Source of the DNA: Flavobacterium shii
GTDB taxonomy: Bacteria; Bacteroidota; Bacteroidia; Flavobacteriales; Flavobacteriaceae
Length of the DNA: 64,000 nucleotides
Assembly (NCBI RefSeq): GCF_025847235.1
Contig: NZ_JAOZEW010000025.1
Span: 1-64,000 of the forward strand
Direction of reading: 5' to 3'
In this document: positions 55,221-63,900 of the stretch, piece by piece
How positions within the stretch are numbered: the stretch's first letter is position 1
Layout: each line of letters begins with the position of its first letter
The notes under the pieces: generated by a model
Told to the model about the DNA's origin: nothing
What the model saw: only the letters and a program-made list of their open reading frames with translations
Databases searched by the model: none
Position numbers and translations under genes: made by a program

Positions 55221-55931
55221 TTACTCTTCTTTAGTAACAACTATTGAGGCTTTAAAACCTGTGTCAAGATTATTCCAATAGTCATGAACAATTACATTTT
55301 TATGATCGTCCAATACTTGGATTTCGGCAGTATTACCACCTAGAGTACCTATATTAAGTGCTTCAAATTCCATCTTATTGAATCCTTTGTCAAGCGTAAT
55401 TCTAATATCTTTAAAATTACTTTCTAAAAATATTTCAGATTGTATAACCTTCTCGTTATTCGATACTTTTACCAAATCACCGTCGATGGCTCCAAAATCT
55501 CTAAGCCTTATGATAAAATAATCCGCTTTGGTTTTAAAATCTCCCAGAGAAACATTCTTCCTTAACAAAGTACCTCTGCCCTCTTTTAATCCTTGCTCTT
55601 TTAAAGTTTTATCTAAATCTTTCTCCATTCCAGCAACGTATCTATCGCCTGGATTTGCAAATTCATCCGAAGGTGTCATCGAAAAACTTTCTTTTTTCCC
55701 TATTTGATACGACGAATTTAATTGCGACTGTGGAGGCGCGATACTGGTGCTATTAAAAACATTTGGAGCTTTAATACTTGGTATATCTGGCGAAATTGTT
55801 CCAGACGGTGGAATCTTTTTAGGTTTTACACCAAAAGATGGAGGAATCGGTTTAAATTTAGTATTAAATTCTGCTTGAGCCGTTGCTGCAACTGATGTTA
55901 TTAGTAGTATAAAAAATAAGATCTGTTTCAT
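55221..55931 (-). CDS. Secreted protein of unknown function
   Basis: The 236-residue protein has a signal peptide (ITSVAATAQAEF). A Pro/Ser-rich region follows to about residue 85. The C-terminal beta-rich domain includes IRLRDFGAIDGDLVKVSN, FNKMEFEALNIGTLGGNTAEI and DTGFKASIVVTKEE. I do not recognise the family by name, though the DGD turn and AxNxG...NTA pattern look like a conserved extracellular domain. It converges with the beta-helix gene and has its own promoter at 56015-55984. Confidence 0.8.
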   Translation of the reverse strand: MKQILFFILLITSVAATAQAEFNTKFKPIPPSFGVKPKKIPPSGTISPDIPSIKAPNVFNSTSIAPPQSQLNSSYQIGKKESFSMTPSDEFANPGDRYVAGMEKDLDKTLKEQGLKEGRGTLLRKNVSLGDFKTKADYFIIRLRDFGAIDGDLVKVSNNEKVIQSEIFLESNFKDIRITLDKGFNKMEFEALNIGTLGGNTAEIQVLDDHKNVIVHDYWNNLDTGFKASIVVTKEE

Positions 55932-55983
55932 TCGGTTATAATATTATGGAGTCAATTTTTTAAATTCAAATAGTATAGCATCG

Positions 55984-56015
55984 CAAAAATAGCATAATTT
56001 AATTGGGCACTACAA
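55984..56015 (-). promoter_or_regulatory. Promoter of the 236-residue secreted protein
   Basis: On the minus strand, TTG (56015-56013) is followed by a 21-bp spacer and TATTTTTG (55991-55984), a full match to the Bacteroidota -33/-7 pattern. The leader to the ATG at 55931 is about 45 bases. Confidence 0.55.
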
Positions 56016-56227
56016 CTTTAAGAGTTTTATAACAATATATTAGGCTAATTTTTAGATACAAAAAACCCGCCAAAAGATTGAAAACACCAAATTTTAAATG
56101 GGTAATCTTAAAAAGATGATTTACGATTTCCCTTTAGATATTTAATATAAAAAATATATCATTTTGATAATTAAGAACTTATTCATAACTTCAATATTTT
56201 AATTCACTTTTATTAAAATTCAAACAA

Positions 56228-57145
56228 ATGGATTATATCGACTACTATAAAACATTAGGAATTACGAAATCGGCTACTGAAGCCGAAATCAAAAAAGCAT
56301 ATCGAAAACTAGCTCGTAAATACCATCCAGATTTAAATCCGAATGATAAAGAAGCAGAGCACAAATTCAAAGAAATAAACGAAGCAAACGAAGTTTTAAG
56401 CAATCCCGAAAATCGAAAAAAATACGATAAATACGGAAAAGACTGGAAACATGCCGAGGAGTTTGAAAAAGCTGGCTACGACCCTAACCAACAACAACGC
56501 TCAAGACAACAACAAAGCAATTCCGATTATTCTGATTACTCTGGAGGCGATTTCTCAGGAAGCGACTTTTCTGATTTCTTCAACTCAATGTACGGCTCGA
56601 GAGGCAGCAGTAGAAGTCAAACGAAATACAGAGGACAGGATTTTAATGCCGAATTACAATTAGACCTAACCTCGGCTTATACAACTCACAAGCAAAATCT
56701 AACCGTAAATGGCAAAAATATCCGAATTACAATTCCAGCTGGTGTAGAAAATGGACAAATTATAAAAATCCCCGGACATGGCGGACCAGGTGCTAATGGT
56801 GGTCCAAATGGAGATTTATACATTACGTTTATAATTGCAAACAATTCCGATTTTAAACGTGAAGGAAATAATCTATACGCCGATGTTGATCTCGATTTAT
56901 ATACTGCTGTTTTAGGAGGCGAAATTTTTGTAAATACTTTAGATGGGAAAGTAAAAATAAAAGTATCCCCGGAAACACAACCCGGAACTAAAGTCAAATT
57001 AAAAGGAAAGGGGTTTCCTTTATATAAAAAAGAAAATCAATTTGGAGATTTATACATAACGTACACCATAAAAATCCCCACAAAACTATCCGAAAAAGAA
57101 AGACAATTATTCGAAGAATTATCTAAAATAAGAAATCATGAATAG
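56228..57145 (+). CDS. cbpA: DnaJ-type co-chaperone, CbpA class
   Basis: The 305-residue protein has an N-terminal J domain with HPD at residues 33-35 (KYHPDLNP), a Ser/Gln/Gly-rich linker with many Asp and Phe residues, and two DnaJ C-terminal substrate-binding domains (ITIPAGVENGQIIKIPGHG; VKIKVSPETQPGTKVKLKGKG). The DnaJ zinc finger is absent, which marks it as CbpA rather than DnaJ. It stimulates the DnaK ATPase. The following cbpM-like gene overlaps it by 8 bp, matching the known CbpA-CbpM pairing. Confidence 0.95.
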   Translation: MDYIDYYKTLGITKSATEAEIKKAYRKLARKYHPDLNPNDKEAEHKFKEINEANEVLSNPENRKKYDKYGKDWKHAEEFEKAGYDPNQQQRSRQQQSNSDYSDYSGGDFSGSDFSDFFNSMYGSRGSSRSQTKYRGQDFNAELQLDLTSAYTTHKQNLTVNGKNIRITIPAGVENGQIIKIPGHGGPGANGGPNGDLYITFIIANNSDFKREGNNLYADVDLDLYTAVLGGEIFVNTLDGKVKIKVSPETQPGTKVKLKGKGFPLYKKENQFGDLYITYTIKIPTKLSEKERQLFEELSKIRNHE

Positions 57146-57443
57146 TAAAAATTTAATCCAAATAAAACAATTTTGTATTTATCATGAAATTGAGGATACC
57201 TTTATATCTAAGCTCAACAATTATGGTTTGATAGAAATTATTGTTCTGGAAGAAGATCAGTATTTACAACCAGAACAATTGCCTGCTATAGAAAAAATGA
57301 TCCGATTACATTATGATCTCAAAATTAATTTAGAAGGAATCGATGCCATTGCCCACTTATTAAATAAAATTGAGCTGTTGCAAAAAAACCTTACTACTAC
57401 ACAAAATAAACTTCGCCTTTTTGAACAACATCAAATTGACTAA
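57138..57443 (+). CDS. cbpM: Chaperone modulator CbpM-like
   Basis: The 101-residue protein has the CbpM pattern: an N-terminal MerR-like helical part (IQIKQFCIYHEIEDTFISKL), DQYLQPEQLPAIEKMIRLHYDL, and a C-terminal coiled coil (LLNKIELLQKNLTTTQNKLRLF). CbpM binds the J domain of CbpA and inhibits it. Its ATG lies inside the end of cbpA (8-bp overlap), so the two are made together. Confidence 0.92.
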   Translation: MNSKNLIQIKQFCIYHEIEDTFISKLNNYGLIEIIVLEEDQYLQPEQLPAIEKMIRLHYDLKINLEGIDAIAHLLNKIELLQKNLTTTQNKLRLFEQHQID

Positions 57444-57818
57444 TCTAACTTGCGTAAAACTTTGTGGTTAATTTTTACGCCACAGATTTAAGAGATTAAA
57501 AGAATTACAATCTGTTGCCGAAAAAGTTACCCACGAATATCACTAATTGCCACGAATTTAAAAAACTTTGTGTTCTTTGCGTAAATCTTAGTGCCCTTTG
57601 CTGTTAATTTTTACGCCACAGATTTAAAAACTTAATATACTTTGTGGTTGATTTCATTCAGAATATCACAAAAACTGATTATTCACAAGGAATTATTAAG
57701 TCCATTTTACGGATTTTGTTATGGCTTTTTCATAAATTGCAACACATTAATCTAACTATGAATTGCTTTTTAAAACAACCGAAAAGTAGTTCGAACAACA
57801 CACTAAAATTATCTTATA
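57444..57818. repeat. Intergenic direct repeats of the CGCCACAGATTTA type
   Basis: A 23-bp direct repeat containing TTTTTACGCCACAGATTT occurs at 57468-57490 and 57604-57626, 136 bp apart. Between them are CACGAATATCACTAATTGCC and CTTTGTGTTCTTTGCG words. These are typical flavobacterial intergenic motifs. No gene or clear promoter is visible here. Confidence 0.7.
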
Positions 57819-58205
57819 ATGAAAAGAGAAAACATCTTGACAGGATCTCCATGGGAAGACAAAATGGGATACTGTCGTGCAGTCCGCATTGGGAACATCG
57901 TAGAAGTTTCGGGAACTGTTGCGATTGTTGATGGCGACAAAGTAAAAGCCGACGATGCTTACGCACAAACTTTGAACATTCTGGAAAGAGTCGAAAAAGT
58001 ATTGAAAGACCTGGGAATCGGCATGAAAGACGTTATTAGAACACGTATTTTCACTACTGATATTTCGACTTTTGAATCTGTTGCTGGGGCACATTCTGCT
58101 TTTTTTAAAGACATTAAACCAACTACTGGATTTTACGAAATTAGCAAACTTGTAGCTCCGGAATATTTGGTAGAAATAGAATTTACTGCTGTAATTGTAG
58201 AATAA
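57819..58205 (+). CDS. Rid (RidA/YjgF-like) family protein lacking the usual Arg
   Basis: The 128-residue protein has the Rid fold: an N-terminal GYCRAVRIGNIVEVSGTVAI, the central KVLKDLGIGMKDVIRTRIF, and LVEIEFTAV near the end. The segment that normally reads PAR and carries the imine-binding Arg of RidA is PTTGF here (about residues 101-105). It therefore probably does not have typical enamine/imine deaminase activity and belongs to another Rid subgroup. Its role is unknown. It stands alone between repeat-rich gaps. Confidence 0.85.
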   Translation: MKRENILTGSPWEDKMGYCRAVRIGNIVEVSGTVAIVDGDKVKADDAYAQTLNILERVEKVLKDLGIGMKDVIRTRIFTTDISTFESVAGAHSAFFKDIKPTTGFYEISKLVAPEYLVEIEFTAVIVE

Positions 58206-58248
58206 AAAACAATATTCCTATCCGTATTTGGATATAATTATAAAAATC

Positions 58249-58332
58249 AAACACGAATTTACACAAATTTAAAAAAGCTTAACTTAGTTTCCGAAATTAA
58301 AACCATCGCCGAATTAGTGCCAATTCGTGTTT
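58249..58332. repeat. Inverted repeat with AAACACGAATT arms
   Basis: AAACACGAATT (58249-58259) and AATTCGTGTTT (58322-58332) are perfect inverted repeats 62 bp apart, with further CACAAATTT and GCCGAATTAGTGCC words between them. The same word occurs at about 52461-52475 upstream of the MFS gene. No gene is present. Confidence 0.6.
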
Positions 58333-58394
58333 AAATTAATCTATTCTTTTGTGCCCATACATTAACATTAAGCACTACTCCACCCTTTACTTTA

Positions 58395-59630
58395 ATGAAT
58401 TCACAAGATTTAAAAAAAACGATACTTCTCTGTCTCAAATGGATTTTCATTTGTGTCTTGATAGGTATTTTATCAGGATCGGCTTCGGCGTTTTTTTTAA
58501 TCACATTAGAATTTGTTACCCAATATAGAATCCACCACAACTGGATTATCTGGCTTTTACCTCTCGGCGGATTACTAGTAGGTCTTGGCTATTATTACTT
58601 TGGAAAAGAAGTCGTAAAAGGCAACAATTTGCTACTAGAAGAATACGAAAACCCAAAGCAGGTTATTCCGTTAAAAATGGCTCCTTTGGTCTTTTTAGGA
58701 ACAATCATTACCCATTTATTTGGAGGTTCCGCAGGTCGTGAAGGAACAGCTGTACAAATGGGAGGAGCAATCGCCGATCAATTTACCAGAATCTTTAAAC
58801 TCGATGATTCAGAGAGAAAAACCTTGATTATTTTAGGAATCAGTGCGGGTTTTGCTTCTGTTTTTGGAACACCATTGGCAGGCGCCATTTTTGCTCTTGA
58901 AGTGGTATATTTTAGCAAAATAGACTTAAAAAGTATTTTACTTTCATTTATAGTAGCCTATACTGCCTATTTTACCGTTGAGATCTGGCAGGTAAAACAT
59001 ACACATTATAGTATTCCGATTGTTCCGGAAATTACGGCATCAAACTTATTTTACACTTTAATTTGTGGTGCGTTATTTGGCTTTGCAGCTTTATTATTCT
59101 CTCGAAGCACACATTTTTGGGGTTCATTATTCTCAAAAACTATAAAATATCCACCGCTTCGACCTTTTGTTGGCGGAATCATTCTTGCAATTGCTATTGC
59201 TGGTTTTGGATTTACAAAATTCTCAGGTCTGGGAGTTCCTACTATTGTTGATTCATTCACAAATACAAATGCATGGTATGATTTCCTGCTTAAAATACTC
59301 TTTACCGGATTTACTTTAGGTGCTGGTTTTAAGGGTGGTGAAGTTACGCCATTATTTTTTGTAGGTGCTACTTTTGGCAGTGCATTATCACTTATAGTTC
59401 CTATGCCAATTGCCCTTCTTGCCGGAATGGGATTTGTTGCAGTGTTCTCTGGAGCGACCCACACTCCTATTGCCTGCACAATCATGGGGATAGAACTTTT
59501 CGGGATTGAAAGCGGAATATTCATTGCTATAGCCTGCGTCATTGCTTATTTATCTTCTGGCTCTGTAGGCATTTACAAGTCTCAAATTGTAAAAGGCGCC
59601 AAATATAAATTGTATCAGAAATGGCTGTGA
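58395..59630 (+). CDS. ClC-family chloride channel / H+-coupled antiporter
   Basis: The 411-residue protein has the ClC layout with about ten or more membrane helices. It has GGSAGREGTAVQMGG (the GREGP-like motif, with the gating Glu) and GFASVFGTPLAGAIFALEV. GFKGGEVTPLFFVGATFGS and FSGATHTPIACTIMGIELFG lie in the second half. It exchanges chloride or fluoride with protons in the inner membrane. No CBS domain follows. The gene has no obvious partner. Confidence 0.93.
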   Translation: MNSQDLKKTILLCLKWIFICVLIGILSGSASAFFLITLEFVTQYRIHHNWIIWLLPLGGLLVGLGYYYFGKEVVKGNNLLLEEYENPKQVIPLKMAPLVFLGTIITHLFGGSAGREGTAVQMGGAIADQFTRIFKLDDSERKTLIILGISAGFASVFGTPLAGAIFALEVVYFSKIDLKSILLSFIVAYTAYFTVEIWQVKHTHYSIPIVPEITASNLFYTLICGALFGFAALLFSRSTHFWGSLFSKTIKYPPLRPFVGGIILAIAIAGFGFTKFSGLGVPTIVDSFTNTNAWYDFLLKILFTGFTLGAGFKGGEVTPLFFVGATFGSALSLIVPMPIALLAGMGFVAVFSGATHTPIACTIMGIELFGIESGIFIAIACVIAYLSSGSVGIYKSQIVKGAKYKLYQKWL

Positions 59631-59782
59631 TTTAGTTTTTCTTAGTATTCGGTGACAGTCGCAGTAATCAGTTGCAATTTTTAGAAAAAAAACTAAAGTC
59701 ATCAACTAACAACTATAAACCAATAACTATCAACTAAACCAAGAAGATATAAAACCATGTTAATGTCCAAAATGTTTTCAAG

Positions 59783-59807
59783 TTTACATTAAAAAAATGT
59801 AAATTCG
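59783..59807 (+). promoter_or_regulatory. Palindrome and -7-like element before nrnA
   Basis: TTTACATT (59783-59790) and AATGTAAA (59796-59803) form a palindrome with a 5-base spacer. The right arm overlaps TAAATTCG (59800-59807), similar to TAnnTTTG, which ends 6 bp before the ATG. A regulator site over a leaderless promoter is possible. The rest of the 183-bp gap holds CAACTAACAACTATAA-type micro-repeats. Confidence 0.4.
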
Positions 59808-59813
59808 CACACT

Positions 59814-60818
59814 ATGAAAATACAAGACATTCAAGACATAAAGTTGCTGCTTGCAACTCCAAAAAAAATAGCCATAATTCCTCACCGCGGTCCCGACGGG
59901 GATGCTATGGGTTCAACCTTAGCTTTATACCACTTTTTATTAAAAAACAATCATGAGCCAACTGTAATTGCTCCAAATGATTTCCCTGACTTCTTAGCTT
60001 GGTTACCAGGTTCTGAAACAGTAAAAATATTTGAAAAAGATATAGATAACTGCACCAAAATTCTTGAAGAAGCTCAACTGATTTTTACATTAGATTTTAA
60101 TGCTTTTCATCGCACAGGAGAAATGGAACATACTTTGGTAAAACTAAAAGCTCCATTTATCATGATCGATCATCATCAAAAACCTGATGATTACGCAGCT
60201 TACACCTATTCTGATACTTCATTTGGATCAACTTGCGAAATGGTTTATAACTTCATCTCTTTCTTAGGAAAAAAAGAAGATTTAGACAAAACTATAGCAA
60301 CTTGTATCTATACAGGAATATTAACCGATTCGGGATCTTTCCGTTTTCCGGGTACAACAGGAAATACACACCGCATTATAGCCGAGCTTATTGATTTGGG
60401 TGTAGAAAACACGCAGATTCCAATTTTGCTTTTTGATAATAGTTCCTACAGCCGTTTACAATTACTTGGAAGGGCATTGCAAAACATGAAGATTCTGGAC
60501 GAACATAGGACTTCTTATACTTCATTGACACAAGCCGAATTAGATTCTTTTAATTATGTAAAAGGAGATACCGAAGGCATTGTAAATTATGGTTTAAGTA
60601 TGAAAGGTATCGTTTTTACTGCTATATTTATTGAAAATAAAGAAGAGAAAATAATCAAGATTTCGTTCCGTTCACAAGGTGGTTTCGATGTAAATGAATT
60701 TGCGAGAACTTACTTTAACGGTGGAGGTCATAGTAATGCTGCTGGAGGAAAATCATTGGATTCAATGGAAGATACATTGAAAAAATTTGAAGATTTAGTA
60801 ACAAAACTAAAAATATAA
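59814..60818 (+). CDS. nrnA: DHH phosphoesterase, NrnA-type nanoRNase / pAp phosphatase
   Basis: The 334-residue protein has the DHH motifs HRGPDGDAMGS (N-terminal), DFNAF, MIDHHQKPD and TGILTDSGSFRF, and the DHHA1 end motif FNGGGHSNAAGG. NrnA degrades 2-5 nt RNA and removes phosphate from pAp. It is cytosolic. gldI follows 5 bp downstream, so nrnA, gldI and the two isomerase genes probably form one operon. Confidence 0.94.
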   Translation: MKIQDIQDIKLLLATPKKIAIIPHRGPDGDAMGSTLALYHFLLKNNHEPTVIAPNDFPDFLAWLPGSETVKIFEKDIDNCTKILEEAQLIFTLDFNAFHRTGEMEHTLVKLKAPFIMIDHHQKPDDYAAYTYSDTSFGSTCEMVYNFISFLGKKEDLDKTIATCIYTGILTDSGSFRFPGTTGNTHRIIAELIDLGVENTQIPILLFDNSSYSRLQLLGRALQNMKILDEHRTSYTSLTQAELDSFNYVKGDTEGIVNYGLSMKGIVFTAIFIENKEEKIIKISFRSQGGFDVNEFARTYFNGGGHSNAAGGKSLDSMEDTLKKFEDLVTKLKI

Positions 60819-60823
60819 CTAGT

Positions 60824-61465
60824 ATGAACTATCCTAAAATATTTGTTTCAGCTATTTTGTTGACCGTTTTGGCTTCGAGCTGCAAGCAACATGAAGACGC
60901 CAGAAGACCTATTTCTATTTCTTCCGGAACATTCATGAAAAAGTCTGTCGAGCGAAATAAAAAACTCGTAGCCACCGAAGAACAACAAATTAAGGCTGTT
61001 ATAAAAAACAATCCTAAAATAAAATACATTGCTTCAACAAAAGGATATTGGTATGCTTATGAGAACCAAAATACCACAGATACTATAACTCCTAAAAAAG
61101 GAGATGTTGCTTTTTTTGACTATGAAATAAAAGACTTAAAAGGAAATATTATTTATAGCGAAGCAGAGTTGAGACCTCAAACCTATTTTGTAGATAAGCA
61201 AGAAATCATGATGGGATTACGCGATGGTATCAAATTAATGCATAAAAACGAAACTGTAACCTTCTTGTTTCCATCTCATATGGCTTATGGTTATCATGGT
61301 GATGAAAAACGAATTGGCATCAACCAACCTTTAATCTGTACTGTTACCTTACATAATTTTGTTCCAGAAACAGCTTACAGAAAACAAATGGAGACAAAAG
61401 CTCCAAGAACCGAAACTCCGAAACCTACACCCCCACCAATAAAGAAAGATTCATTAAATCAATAA
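60824..61465 (+). CDS. gldI: Gliding motility lipoprotein GldI (FKBP-type isomerase)
   Basis: The 213-residue protein has a lipobox ending in Cys20 (LTVLASSC). A spacer follows, then an FKBP-type peptidyl-prolyl isomerase domain (about 75-185) with KKGDVAFFDYEIKDLKGNII, MMGLRDGIKLMHKNETVTFLFP and HMAYGYHGDEKRI. It ends in a Pro/Thr/Lys-rich tail. GldI is needed for gliding in Flavobacterium johnsoniae, where it helps envelope proteins fold. The order nrnA-gldI-isomerases fits Flavobacterium. Confidence 0.93.
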   Translation: MNYPKIFVSAILLTVLASSCKQHEDARRPISISSGTFMKKSVERNKKLVATEEQQIKAVIKNNPKIKYIASTKGYWYAYENQNTTDTITPKKGDVAFFDYEIKDLKGNIIYSEAELRPQTYFVDKQEIMMGLRDGIKLMHKNETVTFLFPSHMAYGYHGDEKRIGINQPLICTVTLHNFVPETAYRKQMETKAPRTETPKPTPPPIKKDSLNQ

Positions 61466-61485
61466 AAACAATTAATATTTTTAAA

Positions 61486-62580
61486 ATGAAAAAAAGCCTC
61501 ATATTATTATTACTTGCGATTACAACTCTTTACTCTTGTAAAGACGAACACAGCAATCTGCCTGATGGTTTATACGCCGAAATTGAAACCAACAAAGGAA
61601 ACATTATTGTTGAATTAAATTATCAAAAAGCACCCATAACTGTTGCGAATTTTGTAACACTTGCAGAGGGTAAAAATGAATTTGTTACCAACGAAGCTTT
61701 AAAAAAGAAACCTTTCTTTGACGGATTAAAATTTCACAGAGTTATTGAAGATTTTATGATCCAAACTGGAGATCCGTTAGGAACTGGTTCTGGAGATGCA
61801 GGATATAAATTTAAAGATGAATTTACCGATTTGAAATTTGATAAAGGTGGTGTTTTGGCAATGGCCAATAACGGACCTGCCACAAACAGCAGCCAGTTTT
61901 TTATCACACATGTTGAAACACCTTGGTTAGACGGAAAACACACCATTTTTGGTCATGTTGTAGACAAAGGAATGGAAGTCGTTAACCAAATTAAACAAGA
62001 TGACTACATCAAGAAAGTAACAATTATCAGAAACGGTGAAGCTGCTAAGAAATTTGACGCTGTAAAAGTATTCCACGATTACTTTTCGGCTGAGTCAAAA
62101 GAAAAAAGTGATTTAGATTCTAAATACAAAGGTGTACGTGATGAGAAATTAGCTTATTATGCTGGTTTAAGAGGTAAAGTTACAAAAACAACTTCGGGAT
62201 TAGAATACGTTATTACTGAAAAAGGTAAAGGTAAAAAACCTGCTGCCGGAGCACAAGTATTCATAAATTATGCTGGTTTCCTTGAAGACGGAACGTTATT
62301 CGATACTAGTATTGAAAGTGTAGCTAAAACTTTTGGAAAATTTGATGCTGCCAGAGCCGAAGCGAAACAATACAACCCAATTCCTTTTCAAGCTGGTAGA
62401 AAAGACGGTATGATTCCTGGTTTTATCGAGGGCATCGAAAACCTTTCTTTTGGAGATAAAGCAGTACTTTTCATTCCTGCACATTTAGCTTACGGATCTA
62501 CAGGTGCAGGAGGTGTAATCCCACCAAATGCAAATATTATATTTGAAGTTGAGTTACTAGAAAAAATGCCACAACAATAA
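61486..62580 (+). CDS. Cyclophilin-FKBP fusion lipoprotein
   Basis: The 364-residue protein has a lipobox ending in a Cys at about residue 18 (LLAITTLYSC). Residues 30-200 form a cyclophilin domain (FFDGLKFHRVIEDFMIQTGDP, ATNSSQFFITHVETPWLDG, HTIFGHVV). Residues about 230-362 form an FKBP domain (QVFINYAGFLEDGTLFDTS, GMIPGFIEGIENLSFGDKA, LAYGSTGAGGVIPPN). Both domains catalyse proline isomerisation and probably help periplasmic or outer-membrane proteins fold. It lies 20 bp after gldI and 39 bp before its paralog. Confidence 0.95.
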   Translation: MKKSLILLLLAITTLYSCKDEHSNLPDGLYAEIETNKGNIIVELNYQKAPITVANFVTLAEGKNEFVTNEALKKKPFFDGLKFHRVIEDFMIQTGDPLGTGSGDAGYKFKDEFTDLKFDKGGVLAMANNGPATNSSQFFITHVETPWLDGKHTIFGHVVDKGMEVVNQIKQDDYIKKVTIIRNGEAAKKFDAVKVFHDYFSAESKEKSDLDSKYKGVRDEKLAYYAGLRGKVTKTTSGLEYVITEKGKGKKPAAGAQVFINYAGFLEDGTLFDTSIESVAKTFGKFDAARAEAKQYNPIPFQAGRKDGMIPGFIEGIENLSFGDKAVLFIPAHLAYGSTGAGGVIPPNANIIFEVELLEKMPQQ

Positions 62581-62619
62581 GTTTATATTAAAAATTAACA
62601 GATTTTAAATTAGAATCAG

Positions 62620-63831
62620 ATGAAATTAAAAATTCTATTTTTATTTTGCTTAGGAATGCTTAACCTACAAGCACAGACTAAAAAGCCTGTTCCAGGCAAA
62701 AAAACAGGCATCACTAAAGTTGCTACAAAACCCGCTGTAAACGAAGGTATCTTTGCTACAATTACAACCAAAAAAGGTGATATTGTATTACTGCTTGAAT
62801 ACGTAAAAGCTCCAATTACTGTCGCTAATTTTGTGTCATTGGCAGAAGGAACAAATCCTTATGTAACTGTTGAGAGATTAAAAGGAAAACCATTTTTTGA
62901 TGGATTAAAATTCCACAGAGTTATCAATGATTTCATGATTCAAGGTGGAGATCCAGATGGAAATGGCTCTGGAGGTCCTGGATATGCTTTTAAAGATGAA
63001 TTTGTATCTGATCTTAGATTTGATAAAGGTGGAATTCTAGCAATGGCAAATTCTGGTCCAACAACCAACGGAAGTCAGTTTTTTATTACTCATAAAGAGA
63101 CACCTTGGTTAAATGACAAACACACTATCTTTGGACACGTTGTTCAAGGTATGGATGTTGTTAACCTAATTCTTCAAGACGATGTAATGCTTAAAGTTAC
63201 TATTACCCGTAAAGGAGCTATGGCAAAAAAGTTTGATGCACCAAAAGTATTTGCTGCTTATTACGATAATAAAGCTGAAGATGCTAAAAAACAAGCATTA
63301 ATTGATGCCGAAAAGAACAAACAAGCACAAGCTGCTGCTCTTGAGCAAGAACGCATATACAAAGAAAAATACGCTACTGTAATTGCTGCAAAAAAAGCCT
63401 ATTTTGACACTGCAAAAGCTACAGCAACAACTACTCCATCTGGTTTAGCTTACAAAATAATCCAAAAAGGTACAGGAGTAAAACCTGCAGATGGTTCTAC
63501 TTTCTATTTCCACTATGCTGGTTATTTTGAAGACGGAACTCTTTTTGACAGTAGCTTCGAGGAAGTAGCAAAAACTTACGGAAAACATGATGCAAACCGT
63601 GCTGCTCAAGGAGGATATCAAGCATTTCCTTTCCAAGCTGGTAAAAAAGACGGTATGATTCCTGGATTTATCGAAGGCTTAGATCTTATGACTTATGGTG
63701 AGAAAGCGGTATTCTTCCTTCCATCTAAATTAGCTTATGGAGAAAGAGGTGCTGGTGGAGTAATTCCTCCAAACGCAACACTTATTTTTGAATTGGAAAT
63801 CTACAAAGAGCAACCAACTCCTAAACAATAG
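62620..63831 (+). CDS. Cyclophilin-FKBP fusion, secreted paralog
   Basis: The 403-residue protein has a signal peptide without lipobox (LFCLGMLNLQAQ). Residues about 45-210 form a cyclophilin domain (FFDGLKFHRVINDFMIQGGDP, TNGSQFFITHKETPWLND). A charged, probably helical linker (about 215-265, KKQALIDAEKNKQAQAAALE) leads to an FKBP domain (about 270-400, GMIPGFIEGLDLMTYGEKA). It closely resembles the preceding gene and is a tandem duplicate that lost or changed the lipidation signal, so the two isomerases may work in different envelope compartments. A strong bidirectional terminator follows. Confidence 0.95.
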   Translation: MKLKILFLFCLGMLNLQAQTKKPVPGKKTGITKVATKPAVNEGIFATITTKKGDIVLLLEYVKAPITVANFVSLAEGTNPYVTVERLKGKPFFDGLKFHRVINDFMIQGGDPDGNGSGGPGYAFKDEFVSDLRFDKGGILAMANSGPTTNGSQFFITHKETPWLNDKHTIFGHVVQGMDVVNLILQDDVMLKVTITRKGAMAKKFDAPKVFAAYYDNKAEDAKKQALIDAEKNKQAQAAALEQERIYKEKYATVIAAKKAYFDTAKATATTTPSGLAYKIIQKGTGVKPADGSTFYFHYAGYFEDGTLFDSSFEEVAKTYGKHDANRAAQGGYQAFPFQAGKKDGMIPGFIEGLDLMTYGEKAVFFLPSKLAYGERGAGGVIPPNATLIFELEIYKEQPTPKQ

Positions 63832-63845
63832 TTCCTCTTAATATA

Positions 63846-63895
63846 GAGCATAAAAAAAACCGATAGTTACACAACTATCGGTTTTTTTTATGCTC
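63846..63895. terminator. Very strong bidirectional terminator
   Basis: The arms 63846-63868 and 63873-63895 pair perfectly over 23 bp with the loop ACAC. The stem includes runs of eight A and eight T around CCGATAGTT/AACTATCGG, serving the isomerase gene and the convergent gene at the window edge. Confidence 0.92.
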
Positions 63896-63900
63896 TAATT

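Noticed and set aside
59051..59542. Minus-strand open frame of 163 codons inside the ClC gene
   Set aside because: It is the complement of a well-conserved membrane-protein gene and shows only low-complexity Pro/Asn/Ile sequence.
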